From contig NZ_KE387240.1 of the NCBI RefSeq assembly GCF_000430765.1, forward strand, positions 1 to 64,000: a DNA stretch of 64,000 nt. Reading direction: 5' to 3'. The notes under the pieces are model-generated. The model was not told the origin of the DNA. It saw only the letters and a program-made list of their open reading frames with translations, and did not search any database. The stretch comes from Peribacillus kribbensis DSM 17871 (GTDB taxonomy: Bacteria; Bacillota; Bacilli; Bacillales; DSM-1321). Every line of letters starts with the position of its first letter. The first letter of the stretch is position 1. Both the position numbers and the translations under genes were made by a program. Positions 37,595 through 45,910 of the stretch are shown here, piece after piece.

Positions 37595-37693
37595 TTAAAA
37601 GAATATGGACAATCCTGCTAACAGAGTGGTAAGCAGCAGGGTGATCAGCATGATATAGACAACCGTTTTTTGAAATCTTTTTCTTCTGCGCAT
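37595..37693 (-). CDS. prli42: Stressosome-associated membrane miniprotein Prli42
   Basis: A 32-residue frame on the minus strand: a basic N-terminus (MRRRKRFQKT), then one membrane helix (VVYIMLITLLLTTLLAGLSI, residues 11-30) and FF. The minus-strand ribosome site AAGGAGAGAG lies 7-8 nt upstream of the ATG. Size, basic head and the LLAG helix match Prli42, the Listeria/Bacillus protein that tethers the stressosome to the membrane to activate sigma-B. Assignment is from memory of the family. Confidence 0.85.
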   Translation of the reverse strand: MRRRKRFQKTVVYIMLITLLLTTLLAGLSIFF

Positions 37694-37871
37694 TCCGTCT
37701 CTCTCTCCTTAGAGAAATTTTCAACTTATTTTAACTGAATTCATACTTCCTGACAAGCAGCCGGTGTTTAGGACATGCAGGAATCTTTTATATATTATAG
37801 AATATTTAATAAAGTTCGACAAAATCACACTCATCATGACAGCGTATTCATTAAGAGACTGGAGGTAGAAT

Positions 37872-38288
37872 ATGATTCAGGAAATCAACCATATCGGAAT
37901 CGCAGTAAAGTCTATCGAGCAATCTCTGCCTTTTTACCAGGATGTTTTAGGCCTATCCTTTGAAGGGACAGAGGAAGTGGCAAGCCAAAAAGTTAAAGTC
38001 GCCTTTTTGCTGGCAGGCAATACCCGGATTGAACTGCTTGAAAGTACCGCTGAAGACAGCGGAGTGGCCAGATTTATTGAAAAGCGGGGAGAAGGCATTC
38101 ATCATATCGCTTTGGGCGTGAAGTCTATTAAAGAGAGAATCGCAGATCTGACCAAAAACGGGGTCCAGATGATTGATAAGGAGCCCAGAGAAGGTGCGCA
38201 TCATACGCAGATTGCCTTTCTTCATCCTAAATCCTGCGGGGGAGTATTAATGGAACTATGCGAAACAGAGAGTCAGGGGGAGCGGTAA
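37872..38288 (+). CDS. mce: Methylmalonyl-CoA epimerase
   Basis: Converts (S)- to (R)-methylmalonyl-CoA. 138 residues, a tandem betaalphabeta-beta-beta glyoxalase fold with metal ligands His7 (NHIGIAV), a His in GIHHIALGV and a Glu in GVLMELCE. GGAGG precedes the ATG; the stop codon abuts yqjD. Equivalent to B. subtilis yqjC. Links carboxylase YqjD to mutase MutAB encoded 7 kb upstream. Confidence 0.92.
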   Translation: MIQEINHIGIAVKSIEQSLPFYQDVLGLSFEGTEEVASQKVKVAFLLAGNTRIELLESTAEDSGVARFIEKRGEGIHHIALGVKSIKERIADLTKNGVQMIDKEPREGAHHTQIAFLHPKSCGGVLMELCETESQGER

Positions 38289-39836
38289 ATGGATATTTAT
38301 GAAAAAATAAATGAGCTTTATGACCGGAAGAGAGAAATTGAATTAGGCGGGGGAGATGAAAAGTTAGCCAAACAGCATGAAAAAGGAAAGCTGACCGCAA
38401 GGGAGAGAATCGACCTGCTGGTGGATCCAGGATCTTTCGTGGAATTGAATCCCTTTATCAAGCATCGTTCAACTGATTTTGGACTGGATAAAGCAAAGGG
38501 GCCGGGAGATGGCGTGGTCACCGGTTATGGAAAAGTAAATGGACGCCCAATCTATCTGTTCTCCCAGGATTTCACGGTCTTTGGTGGCGCCCTTGGTGAA
38601 ATGCACGCGAAAAAGATTGCGGCCGTCATGGATCTTGCCGCGAAAAATGGAGCTCCTTTTATTGGATTAAATGATTCAGGAGGTGCCAGAATTCAGGAGG
38701 GCGTGGTCTCGCTTGACGGGTACGGGCAGATTTTTTACCGGAATGCCATCTATTCAGGCGTTATCCCTCAAATCTCTGTTATATTAGGACCCTGTGCTGG
38801 CGGCGCCGTATACTCCCCGGCCATAACGGATTTTGTATTCATGGTGGAAAAAACGAGCCAGATGTTTATAACAGGACCTAAAGTCATCGAAACCGTTACT
38901 GGGGAAAAAATCACTTCTGAAAACCTTGGCGGAGCAAGGGTCCATAGTTCGATCAGCGGTAATGCCCACTTCAGCGGAGAAACCGAGGAAGAGGTGCTGC
39001 AAATGGTCAGGGAGCTCCTTGGATATCTTCCGTTAAATAATCAGCAGGCACCAGTAGAAACAGAGATTGAGGAGGAAGACGATTACCGCCCGGATCTCAC
39101 AGATAAAATTCCGTTCGATGCCGTCCGGCCTTACGATGTCAGAATCATCCTTCAGGAAGTACTGGATCAGGGCTCGTTCATGGAAGTCCAAAGGGATTTT
39201 GCAAAGAATATTGTCGTTGGTTTTGGCCGGATAAAAGGCCAGGTCACAGGACTGGTCTGCAATCAGCCGAAGGTGCTTGCAGGAGGCCTTGATATTGATT
39301 CTTCAGATAAAGCTGCCCGGTTTATCCGCTTTTGCGATTCCTTCAATATTCCTATTATTACATTTGAGGATGTGACAGGCTTCTTCCCAGGAGTCAAACA
39401 GGAACATGGGGGGATCATCAGGCATGGAGCAAAAATCCTGTATGCGTATTCTGAAGCGACAGTCCCGAAAATCACTGTCATCCTGAGAAAAGCATACGGC
39501 GGAGCTTATGTGGCTTTAAACAGCAAATCTATTGGGGCCGATCTCGTCTATGCCTGGCCGAATGCGGAGATTGCCGTAATGGGTCCTCAGGGGGCAGCCA
39601 ATATCATCTTTGCAAGGGAAATAAGCAGCAGTCCAGACCCAGATGCGGCCCGGGAAAAGAAAATAGAAGAATATCGGGAAAAGTTCGCCAACCCATATGT
39701 AGCCGCAAGCCAGGGAATGGTCGATGATGTTATTGATCCGAGGGAGACCAGACAAGTTCTGATCCGTTCGCTGGAGATGCTGAAACATAAACAGGAAGAG
39801 CGTCCGCGTAAAAAACATGGGAATATTCCGTTGTAA
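38289..39836 (+). CDS. yqjD: Acyl-CoA (propionyl-CoA) carboxylase carboxyltransferase subunit
   Basis: 515 residues with two crotonase-like carboxyltransferase halves: LNDSGGARIQEGV and GPCAGGAVYSPAITDF in the first (about 125-180), and EDVTGFFPGVKQEHGGIIRHGAKILYA (in part) with KAYGGAYVAL in the second (about 358-410). Transfers carboxyl from biotin to propionyl-CoA to give (S)-methylmalonyl-CoA, judged by its epimerase and mutase neighbours. The biotin carboxylase and carrier are not in this operon; AccBC is the only pair in the window. Confidence 0.92.
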   Translation: MDIYEKINELYDRKREIELGGGDEKLAKQHEKGKLTARERIDLLVDPGSFVELNPFIKHRSTDFGLDKAKGPGDGVVTGYGKVNGRPIYLFSQDFTVFGGALGEMHAKKIAAVMDLAAKNGAPFIGLNDSGGARIQEGVVSLDGYGQIFYRNAIYSGVIPQISVILGPCAGGAVYSPAITDFVFMVEKTSQMFITGPKVIETVTGEKITSENLGGARVHSSISGNAHFSGETEEEVLQMVRELLGYLPLNNQQAPVETEIEEEDDYRPDLTDKIPFDAVRPYDVRIILQEVLDQGSFMEVQRDFAKNIVVGFGRIKGQVTGLVCNQPKVLAGGLDIDSSDKAARFIRFCDSFNIPIITFEDVTGFFPGVKQEHGGIIRHGAKILYAYSEATVPKITVILRKAYGGAYVALNSKSIGADLVYAWPNAEIAVMGPQGAANIIFAREISSSPDPDAAREKKIEEYREKFANPYVAASQGMVDDVIDPRETRQVLIRSLEMLKHKQEERPRKKHGNIPL

Positions 39837-39921
39837 ACGCTTTATGATCCGGCGATTTGCCCGTAAATTCCTTTTAAGAGTATACTAAGGGATGAACATA
39901 CATATTGGAGGTTTTTACAAG

Positions 39922-41043
39922 ATGGTCAATCAAGATCGATTATTAAACGAATTCCTGGAATTAGTCCAGGTAGATTCTGAAACAAAATTCGAAACTGAAA
40001 TTTCTAAAGTGCTCAAAGAGAAATTTACGGCTCTTGGAGTGGAGGTTTTTGAGGACGATACAACTGCACAAACCGGCCATGGCGCAGGCAACTTGATCTG
40101 CACGCTGAAAGGGACAAAAGAGGGAGCGGACACCATTTACTTCACATCCCATATGGACACTGTTGTACCGGGGAAAGGTGTTAAACCTTCTATCGAAAAC
40201 GGCTATGTTGTAACAGACGGCACAACGATTCTTGGTGCGGACGACAAGACCGGACTTGCTGCCATGTTTGAGGCAATCCGTATTTTGAAAGAGCAGAATA
40301 TCGAGCACGGCACCATTCAATTTATTATTACAGCCGGAGAAGAATCCGGCCTCGTAGGTGCAAAAGCACTGGATTCTTCCCTGGTTACAGCAAAATATGG
40401 CTTTGCTCTGGACAGTGACGGCAAGGTCGGCAATATTGTAGTCGCAGCGCCGACACAGGCAAGAATTACGGCTGTGATCCATGGCAAAACAGCTCATGCA
40501 GGTGTTGCTCCTGAAAAAGGCATCTCAGCGATTACGATTGCGTCCAAAGCCATTTCAAGAATGCCTCTTGGCCGTATCGATGAAGAAACAACTGCCAATA
40601 TTGGCAGCTTTGCGGGCGGCACACAGACGAATATTGTAGCAGATCGTGTGGATATCCTGGCAGAGGCAAGATCCCTGGTGCCTGAAAAGATGGAAGCTCA
40701 GGTGGCTAAAATGAAGGAAGCGTTTGAATCTGCGGCATCTGATATGGGTGGCAAGGCAGATGTGAAAGTTGAGGTCATGTATCCTGGATTTAAGTTCGGC
40801 GATGGGGACCATGTGGTCGAAGTAGCTAAGAAGGCTGCTGAAAAAATCGGCCGTACACCAGAGCTTCAAAAGAGCGGCGGCGGCAGCGATGCCAATGTCA
40901 TTGCAGGCTTCGGCATTCCGACTGTCAACCTTGCAGTGGGCTACGAAGAGATCCATACTACTAATGAAAAGATGCCGGTTGAAGAGCTTGGCAAACTTGC
41001 TGAAATGGTAGTAGCCATCGTACAGGAAGTAGCTCAAGGATAA
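39922..41043 (+). CDS. yqjE: M20 family peptidase (tripeptidase T-like YqjE)
   Basis: 373 residues from the ATG at 39922, preceded by TTGGAGG; an upstream in-frame ATG at 39892 lacks one. Zinc ligands and catalytic residues lie in SHMDTVVPG near 73, LGADDKTGLAAM near 105, TAGEESGLVGAK near 139, DSDG near 167 and a His/Gly-rich C-terminal segment. The dimerisation domain spans about 180-290. Probably cytosolic and active on di-/tripeptides; substrate not shown. Confidence 0.9.
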   Translation: MVNQDRLLNEFLELVQVDSETKFETEISKVLKEKFTALGVEVFEDDTTAQTGHGAGNLICTLKGTKEGADTIYFTSHMDTVVPGKGVKPSIENGYVVTDGTTILGADDKTGLAAMFEAIRILKEQNIEHGTIQFIITAGEESGLVGAKALDSSLVTAKYGFALDSDGKVGNIVVAAPTQARITAVIHGKTAHAGVAPEKGISAITIASKAISRMPLGRIDEETTANIGSFAGGTQTNIVADRVDILAEARSLVPEKMEAQVAKMKEAFESAASDMGGKADVKVEVMYPGFKFGDGDHVVEVAKKAAEKIGRTPELQKSGGGSDANVIAGFGIPTVNLAVGYEEIHTTNEKMPVEELGKLAEMVVAIVQEVAQG

Positions 41044-41050
41044 CCCTAGG

Positions 41051-41088
41051 AAAAGGAGAAAGACGTTGACAGCTTCTTTCTCCTTTTT
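41051..41088 (+). terminator. Intrinsic terminator of yqjE
   Basis: AAAAGGAGAAAGA pairs with TTCTTTCTCCTTTT over about 12 bp and runs into a T tract. Confidence 0.9.
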
Positions 41089-41118
41089 AAAATTTGGCTC
41101 TTTTTTAAAGAATTGTCA

Positions 41119-41142
41119 GGTTGATTGGAGCGGAAATCAACC
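41119..41142 (+). repeat. Solo palindrome, possible remnant of family B repeat
   Basis: GGTTGATT and AATCAACC flank GGAGCGGA. This 24-bp unit resembles the two outer ends of the longer Bacillaceae repeat represented at 59525-59630 joined directly together. Confidence 0.5.
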
Positions 41143-41234
41143 ACCATGTTCCAAAGCAACCTAGTTTGTGTAAACAACCGTGAACTTTTGTTCATCAATT
41201 TTGTACAGGAATACCATCCAGGAGGGCAAACAGA

Positions 41235-41708
41235 ATGACCAGCATGCAAAAGGCAGTTATTTTTACTGCGGGAAAAGACGAATATGCAATTCCGGTAACA
41301 TATGTATACTCAATAGAACGGCCCGTAAATATTACTCCTATTCCCCAGATGCCCGGATATGTAGCGGGCTTGGCCAAGGTAAGGGATGAATTGCTGCCGC
41401 TGCTAGATTTAGAGAAAATCCTTTATGGGACAAAGGCGGATATGAATTCCGGCGACTATAAATGGATACTGATTCAGGCTGAAAATCTGACAGCCGGACT
41501 CGCAGTCAAAGACGCCAGGGAAATCATGGAAATTCCTGAAGAAAATATTAAGCAGATAGGGCTTGCCTCCTATCATAAAACCAGTTATATAAGCGGTGTG
41601 GCAAGTATGCCTGAGAGGGATTTAATTCCTCTTATCAATCCGGTTAAGCTGATCGATTCACTAGAAGGAATAAAAGAATTAAAGGTTTATGTAGAAGACC
41701 AGGCGTGA
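41235..41708 (+). CDS. CheW-like domain protein
   Basis: 157 residues making a single CheW domain (AVIFTAGKDEYAIPVTYVYSI at the N-terminus; MPGYVAGLAKVRDELLPLLDL near 39-59; SGVASMPERDLIPLINPVKL near 121-140). AGGAGGG precedes the ATG. CheW couples chemoreceptors to CheA; no receiver domain follows, so it is not CheV. No chemotaxis genes are nearby. It stands where B. subtilis has yqjF and yqjG. Its stop overlaps the upstream reach of polY1. Confidence 0.85.
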   Translation: MTSMQKAVIFTAGKDEYAIPVTYVYSIERPVNITPIPQMPGYVAGLAKVRDELLPLLDLEKILYGTKADMNSGDYKWILIQAENLTAGLAVKDAREIMEIPEENIKQIGLASYHKTSYISGVASMPERDLIPLINPVKLIDSLEGIKELKVYVEDQA

Positions 41709-41752
41709 CCTGGATGCAAAACGATCATTTTTTTAGCAAGAAGGTGCTGCAT

Positions 41753-43000
41753 ATGCAGGAGATGTACCCCAAAAAAGGCAGAGTCATTTTGCATGTGGAT
41801 ATGAATAGCTTTTACGCCTCGGTTGAAATGGCCTATGATTCATCCTTAAAGGGGAAGCCTCTGGCTATTGCGGGCAATGCCAGTGAACGGAGAGGAATCA
41901 TTGTCACATGCAGCTATGAAGCCAGGATGTTTGGCGTCAAAACAACGATGCCTCTCTGGGAAGCAAAGAAGCTTTGTCCATCCTTAATCATTATGGAGCC
42001 CGACTTTGATAAATATAGAACGGCCTCTCAGGCGATGTTCGATCTTCTGCGCCAATATACCTCTCTCGTTGAGCCGGTCTCCATCGATGAAGGATATCTG
42101 GATATTACGGAATGCCATGAACTGGGCTCTCCGGTAGAGATTGCGAAAAGTATACAGCAGAGAATCAGGCAGACGCTGGACCTTCCCTGCAGTATTGGGA
42201 TTGCCCCCAATAAATTCCTCGCAAAGACAGCCTCTGACATGAAAAAACCTATGGGGATCACCATATTAAGAAAAAGAGATGTACCTTCCATGCTTTGGCC
42301 ACTGGATGTTGGTGAAATGCATGGTGTCGGGGAAAAAACAGCGGAAAAGCTGAAGGCAATCGGCGTAGATACCATTGGCAGGCTCGCAGCGGCAAACGAA
42401 ATCCAGTTAAAGCATACCCTTGGTATTATCGGTTTGAAGCTTAAGCAGCGGGCAAATGGGGAGGACCACAGGCAGGTCGACCCGGAATCCATCTTTGAGC
42501 ACAAAAGTGTCGGCAATTCAACGACACTGCCGCAGGACATTGCCAATGAAAAGGAGCTTCTTTCCGTCTTGGAGCGGCTCTCCTCACAGGTGGCTAAACG
42601 GCTGAAGCGCAAAGGGCTTGCCGGACAAAAAATCGGGATCACCATCCGGTTTAAGGACCGCAGGACCATAACCAGAAGCAAAAAGCTGATCAACCCCGTC
42701 AGCCTTGAAAAAGATATTCTAAGAGAAGCTGTTTCCCTGTTCCAAACACATTGGAACGGCGATCCGCTGCGTTTATTAGGAGTGACGGCATTCGAAGTGA
42801 TCGAAATAGAAGAAGCCTATAAACAGCTTGACCTATTTTCCTATCAAATGGATGCAAAAGAAGAGCCTCTCCTTGATGCCCTGGAAAAAATCCAGGGGAA
42901 GTATGGGAAAAAGGTGATACAAAAGGGCATCTCCATAAAGCCTTCTGATGGGGCAGCACAAACCTCTTTCAGCAAAGATTTTCTTGACCGCGGAGAATAA
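41753..43000 (+). CDS. polY1: DNA polymerase IV (Y family)
   Basis: Error-prone translesion polymerase. The ATG at 41753 has GAAGGTG 6 nt upstream and yields 415 residues starting just before the palm motif; a GTG at 41705 inside the cheW-like 3' end is also open. Catalytic acids in HVDMNSFYASVE and VSIDEGYLD, HhH motif in GVGEKTAEKLKAIG, little-finger domain after about 235, and a beta-clamp motif QLDLF at about 358-362. Equivalent to B. subtilis yqjH. Confidence 0.93.
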   Translation: MQEMYPKKGRVILHVDMNSFYASVEMAYDSSLKGKPLAIAGNASERRGIIVTCSYEARMFGVKTTMPLWEAKKLCPSLIIMEPDFDKYRTASQAMFDLLRQYTSLVEPVSIDEGYLDITECHELGSPVEIAKSIQQRIRQTLDLPCSIGIAPNKFLAKTASDMKKPMGITILRKRDVPSMLWPLDVGEMHGVGEKTAEKLKAIGVDTIGRLAAANEIQLKHTLGIIGLKLKQRANGEDHRQVDPESIFEHKSVGNSTTLPQDIANEKELLSVLERLSSQVAKRLKRKGLAGQKIGITIRFKDRRTITRSKKLINPVSLEKDILREAVSLFQTHWNGDPLRLLGVTAFEVIEIEEAYKQLDLFSYQMDAKEEPLLDALEKIQGKYGKKVIQKGISIKPSDGAAQTSFSKDFLDRGE

Positions 43001-43131
43001 AGGGATGAATCTCCGGAAATGCTGTTTGACTTATGTATTTTTCGTGTAAAGAATATACAGGGCTTGAAAGCCTTTATTTTATCTCACCATCATGAACCGC
43101 ACCTGTGAACGACTAATTTCTGAAAGGATGG

Positions 43132-44544
43132 ATGACAGTGCCACAGCAGATCGGTGTCATCGGTATGGCGGTAATGGGTAAAAACCTTGCTTTGAATATT
43201 GAAAGCAGGGGCTATTCTGTTTCTATTTATAACCGTTCACGTGAAAAAACAGAGGAGGTCATGAAGGAGCATAGTGATAAAAAACTGGTGCCTTCATACT
43301 CCCTGGAGGAGTTTGTTTCCTCACTTGAGGCTCCAAGGAAGATCTTGTTAATGGTCAAGGCAGGCAGCGCGACAGATGCGACCATTGAACAATTGAAGCC
43401 TCTTCTTGATAAAGGGGATATTTTGATTGATGGAGGAAATACCTTTTTTAGGGATACCCAGCGCAGGAATAAGGAATTAAGCGAGCTTGGCATCAACTTT
43501 ATCGGAACCGGTGTGTCAGGAGGAGAGGAAGGGGCGCTGAAGGGTCCTTCCATTATGCCGGGCGGCCAGAAGGAAGCCTATAATCTGGTAGAGCCTATCC
43601 TCAAGGAAATCTCTGCTAAAGTCCACGGCGATCCGTGCTGTACATATATCGGTCCGAATGGGGCCGGTCACTATGTTAAGATGGTCCACAATGGAATAGA
43701 ATATGGTGATATGCAGCTGATTGCCGAATCCTACTTTTTATTGAAAAATCTACTCGGCCTGTCTGCAGAGGAGCTGCACGAAACCTTCGCCGAATGGAAT
43801 AAGGGGGAACTGGATTCCTATCTCATCGAAATCACGGCAGATATTTTTAAAAAGTATGATGAGGAAACAGGGAAGCCTCTCGTGGATATGATTCTGGATA
43901 CGGCCGGACAAAAAGGAACAGGGAAATGGACCAGTCAAAGTGCCCTGGACCTGGGTGTCCCGCTGCCAATTATCACAGAGTCGGTATTCGCCCGGTTCAT
44001 CTCTGCCTTAAAGAACGAAAGAGCAGAGGCAGCCAGGGTGCTTCACGGACCCGAAAGGAAAGAATTCAAGGGGGACAAACAGGCTTTTATCGAATCGGTC
44101 CGCAAGGCTTTATACATGAGCAAAATCTGCTCATATGCCCAGGGATTTGCCCAGATGAAAGCAGCTTCCGAAGAATATGAATGGAACCTTAAATACGGAG
44201 AAATCTCCATGATCTTCAGGGGCGGCTGTATCATCCGGGCGCAGTTCCTCCAGAAAATCAAGGAAGCCTATGACAGAGATCCAGCGCTGAACAATCTGCT
44301 TCTCGATTCCTACTTCACAGAAATCGTGGAAAGCTACCAGCACGCGCTGCGCGAAGTCATTGCTTCCGCAGTGACTCAGGGAATACCAGTGCCTTGCTTC
44401 TCGGCAGCACTTGCCTACTATGACAGCTACAGGACTGAGACACTCCCGGCAAACCTTATCCAGGCACAGCGTGACTACTTCGGAGCCCACACCTACCAGC
44501 GGACCGACAAAGAAGGAATTTTTCATACAGAATGGATGGAATAA
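43132..44544 (+). CDS. gndA: NADP-dependent 6-phosphogluconate dehydrogenase
   Basis: Oxidative pentose phosphate pathway: 6-phosphogluconate to ribulose 5-phosphate, CO2 and NADPH. 470 residues; a GTG at 43138 is better spaced from GAAAGGA and would remove two residues. Rossmann motif [26 protein letters not shown] near 100, [19 protein letters not shown] near 130 and [16 protein letters not shown] (catalytic Lys) near 182. Weak 4-bp hairpin at 43061-43072 is the only terminator candidate between polY1 and gndA. Confidence 0.96.
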   Translation: MTVPQQIGVIGMAVMGKNLALNIESRGYSVSIYNRSREKTEEVMKEHSDKKLVPSYSLEEFVSSLEAPRKILLMVKAGSATDATIEQLKPLLDKGDILIDGGNTFFRDTQRRNKELSELGINFIGTGVSGGEEGALKGPSIMPGGQKEAYNLVEPILKEISAKVHGDPCCTYIGPNGAGHYVKMVHNGIEYGDMQLIAESYFLLKNLLGLSAEELHETFAEWNKGELDSYLIEITADIFKKYDEETGKPLVDMILDTAGQKGTGKWTSQSALDLGVPLPIITESVFARFISALKNERAEAARVLHGPERKEFKGDKQAFIESVRKALYMSKICSYAQGFAQMKAASEEYEWNLKYGEISMIFRGGCIIRAQFLQKIKEAYDRDPALNNLLLDSYFTEIVESYQHALREVIASAVTQGIPVPCFSAALAYYDSYRTETLPANLIQAQRDYFGAHTYQRTDKEGIFHTEWME

Positions 44545-44549
44545 TGAAG

Positions 44550-44578
44550 GAGCGTTGAGATTTCTCAACGCTCTTTTT
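44550..44578 (+). terminator. Intrinsic terminator of gndA
   Basis: GAGCGTTGAGA and TCTCAACGCTC form an 11-bp stem, then T5. Confidence 0.95.
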
Positions 44579-44954
44579 GCATGCTGCTTTTGTTCAGGCG
44601 GGAAGGGATATGTGATTGGATTTATTGAGGCCTGTTGGACGAATCTGGTTTAGGACTTGGGACAACTTTGCAGAGAATCAAGGTGAACCTGTCCGAACCC
44701 GCTCCGACTCCCGAGACTCTTCAGAGCGGCAGCCTCCTCTGGTCTGAACTTAATCCGATCATATAATTATTCCATATTTCCCGCCTCAAACTCCTTGAAC
44801 TGGCGAATACTAAGGTACATATTGATTGCAAAGGAGCACATCTTGCTCCGGCCTTTCAGGCTGGATATTTCTGAAAAAACTATTATTTTATAGATTATTT
44901 AATTCTCTACTATAATAAAGACTATGATATTACGTATACAGACCGGAGGGAAAA
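44579..44954 (+). other. Gene-free intergenic region upstream of the YitT gene
   Basis: About 375 bp with no frame of convincing length, no repeat family member and no riboswitch that I recognise. The AT-rich end (44880-44940) is the likely promoter area. Confidence 0.5.
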
Positions 44955-45764
44955 ATGTCTAGAATTCTTCAAATCATCCTTGGATCCATTATCATCGGCT
45001 TTGCCTATAATTTTTTCTTAATTCCTCATAAGGTCCTGTCAAGCGGACTGGCGGGGATTGCAATTCTGCTGGGAATTATTACACCCTTTGGGACAGGCAT
45101 CATCAACCTGCTTTTAAATCTTCCTTTGTTGATTCTGGGCGTCATGAAACTGGGAAAGAAGTTTATCAGCTATACGATCATATCCGTAGTGGTACTGACC
45201 TTAAGCCTATATGTCATCCCGGTCATAACCATTTCCTCTGAGCCTATTTTGTCGTCTGTATTTGGCGGTGCCCTGACAGGGCTGGGAATTGGTTTGATCT
45301 TCCGTGCTTCAGGATCTTCCGGAGGCTTTGATATTATCGCCATGCTCCTCAATAAAAATAAGGATTTTCCGCTGGGGGCCCTGATTTCAGCCATGAACGG
45401 CATCGTAGTCGTCGTATCAGGATTTGTATTTAACTGGGACGCTGCCCTTAATACGCTGGTAGGGATCTATGTGACAGGAAAAGTCATTGATGCCATCCAC
45501 ACGAATCATATTAAGCTGACCGTCATGATTGTTACCTCGAAAGGGGAAGCAATGAGACAGCAGCTAATAAAGAACCTTTACCGCGGAGTAACGATCATGG
45601 ATGCGCAGGGAGCTTATTCCGGAGACGGAAAAAAGGTTCTTATGACCGTCATCACACGATATCAGCTTACAGATGTCAAACAGATTATTAGTGAAACTGA
45701 TTCACAAGCTTTCGTGAATGTTACAGAGACCAAGGAAGTTATGGGGTCTTTCCATAGAGGTTAA
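44955..45764 (+). CDS. YitT family membrane protein (DUF161 and DUF2179)
   Basis: 269 residues: five or so membrane helices in the first 185 residues (IILGSIIIGFAYNFFLIPHK; GSSGGFDIIAMLLNK near 130) and a C-terminal DUF2179 domain (about 190-265; GVTIMDAQGAYSGDGKKVL). Bacilli carry several paralogues (YitT, YqfU, YpjC and others). Function unknown. GGAGGG precedes the ATG. Confidence 0.88.
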   Translation: MSRILQIILGSIIIGFAYNFFLIPHKVLSSGLAGIAILLGIITPFGTGIINLLLNLPLLILGVMKLGKKFISYTIISVVVLTLSLYVIPVITISSEPILSSVFGGALTGLGIGLIFRASGSSGGFDIIAMLLNKNKDFPLGALISAMNGIVVVVSGFVFNWDAALNTLVGIYVTGKVIDAIHTNHIKLTVMIVTSKGEAMRQQLIKNLYRGVTIMDAQGAYSGDGKKVLMTVITRYQLTDVKQIISETDSQAFVNVTETKEVMGSFHRG

Positions 45765-45787
45765 ATAGAGGTTAAAAATGTATGAAG

Positions 45788-45813
45788 GGCCGGCTCATGG
45801 AGCCGGTCTTTTT
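45788..45813 (+). terminator. Intrinsic terminator of the YitT gene
   Basis: GGCCGGCTC and GAGCCGGTC around ATG, one G-U pair, followed by T5. Confidence 0.92.
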
Positions 45814-45910
45814 GATGTTCTTTCGTTCTGTTCTGTTTTATAATTTTATCCTTTACGGCAGGTCCTTAGCTGGGCTTGTCGAATTATAAAAAGAAAAAGG
45901 GGGGGAATAG

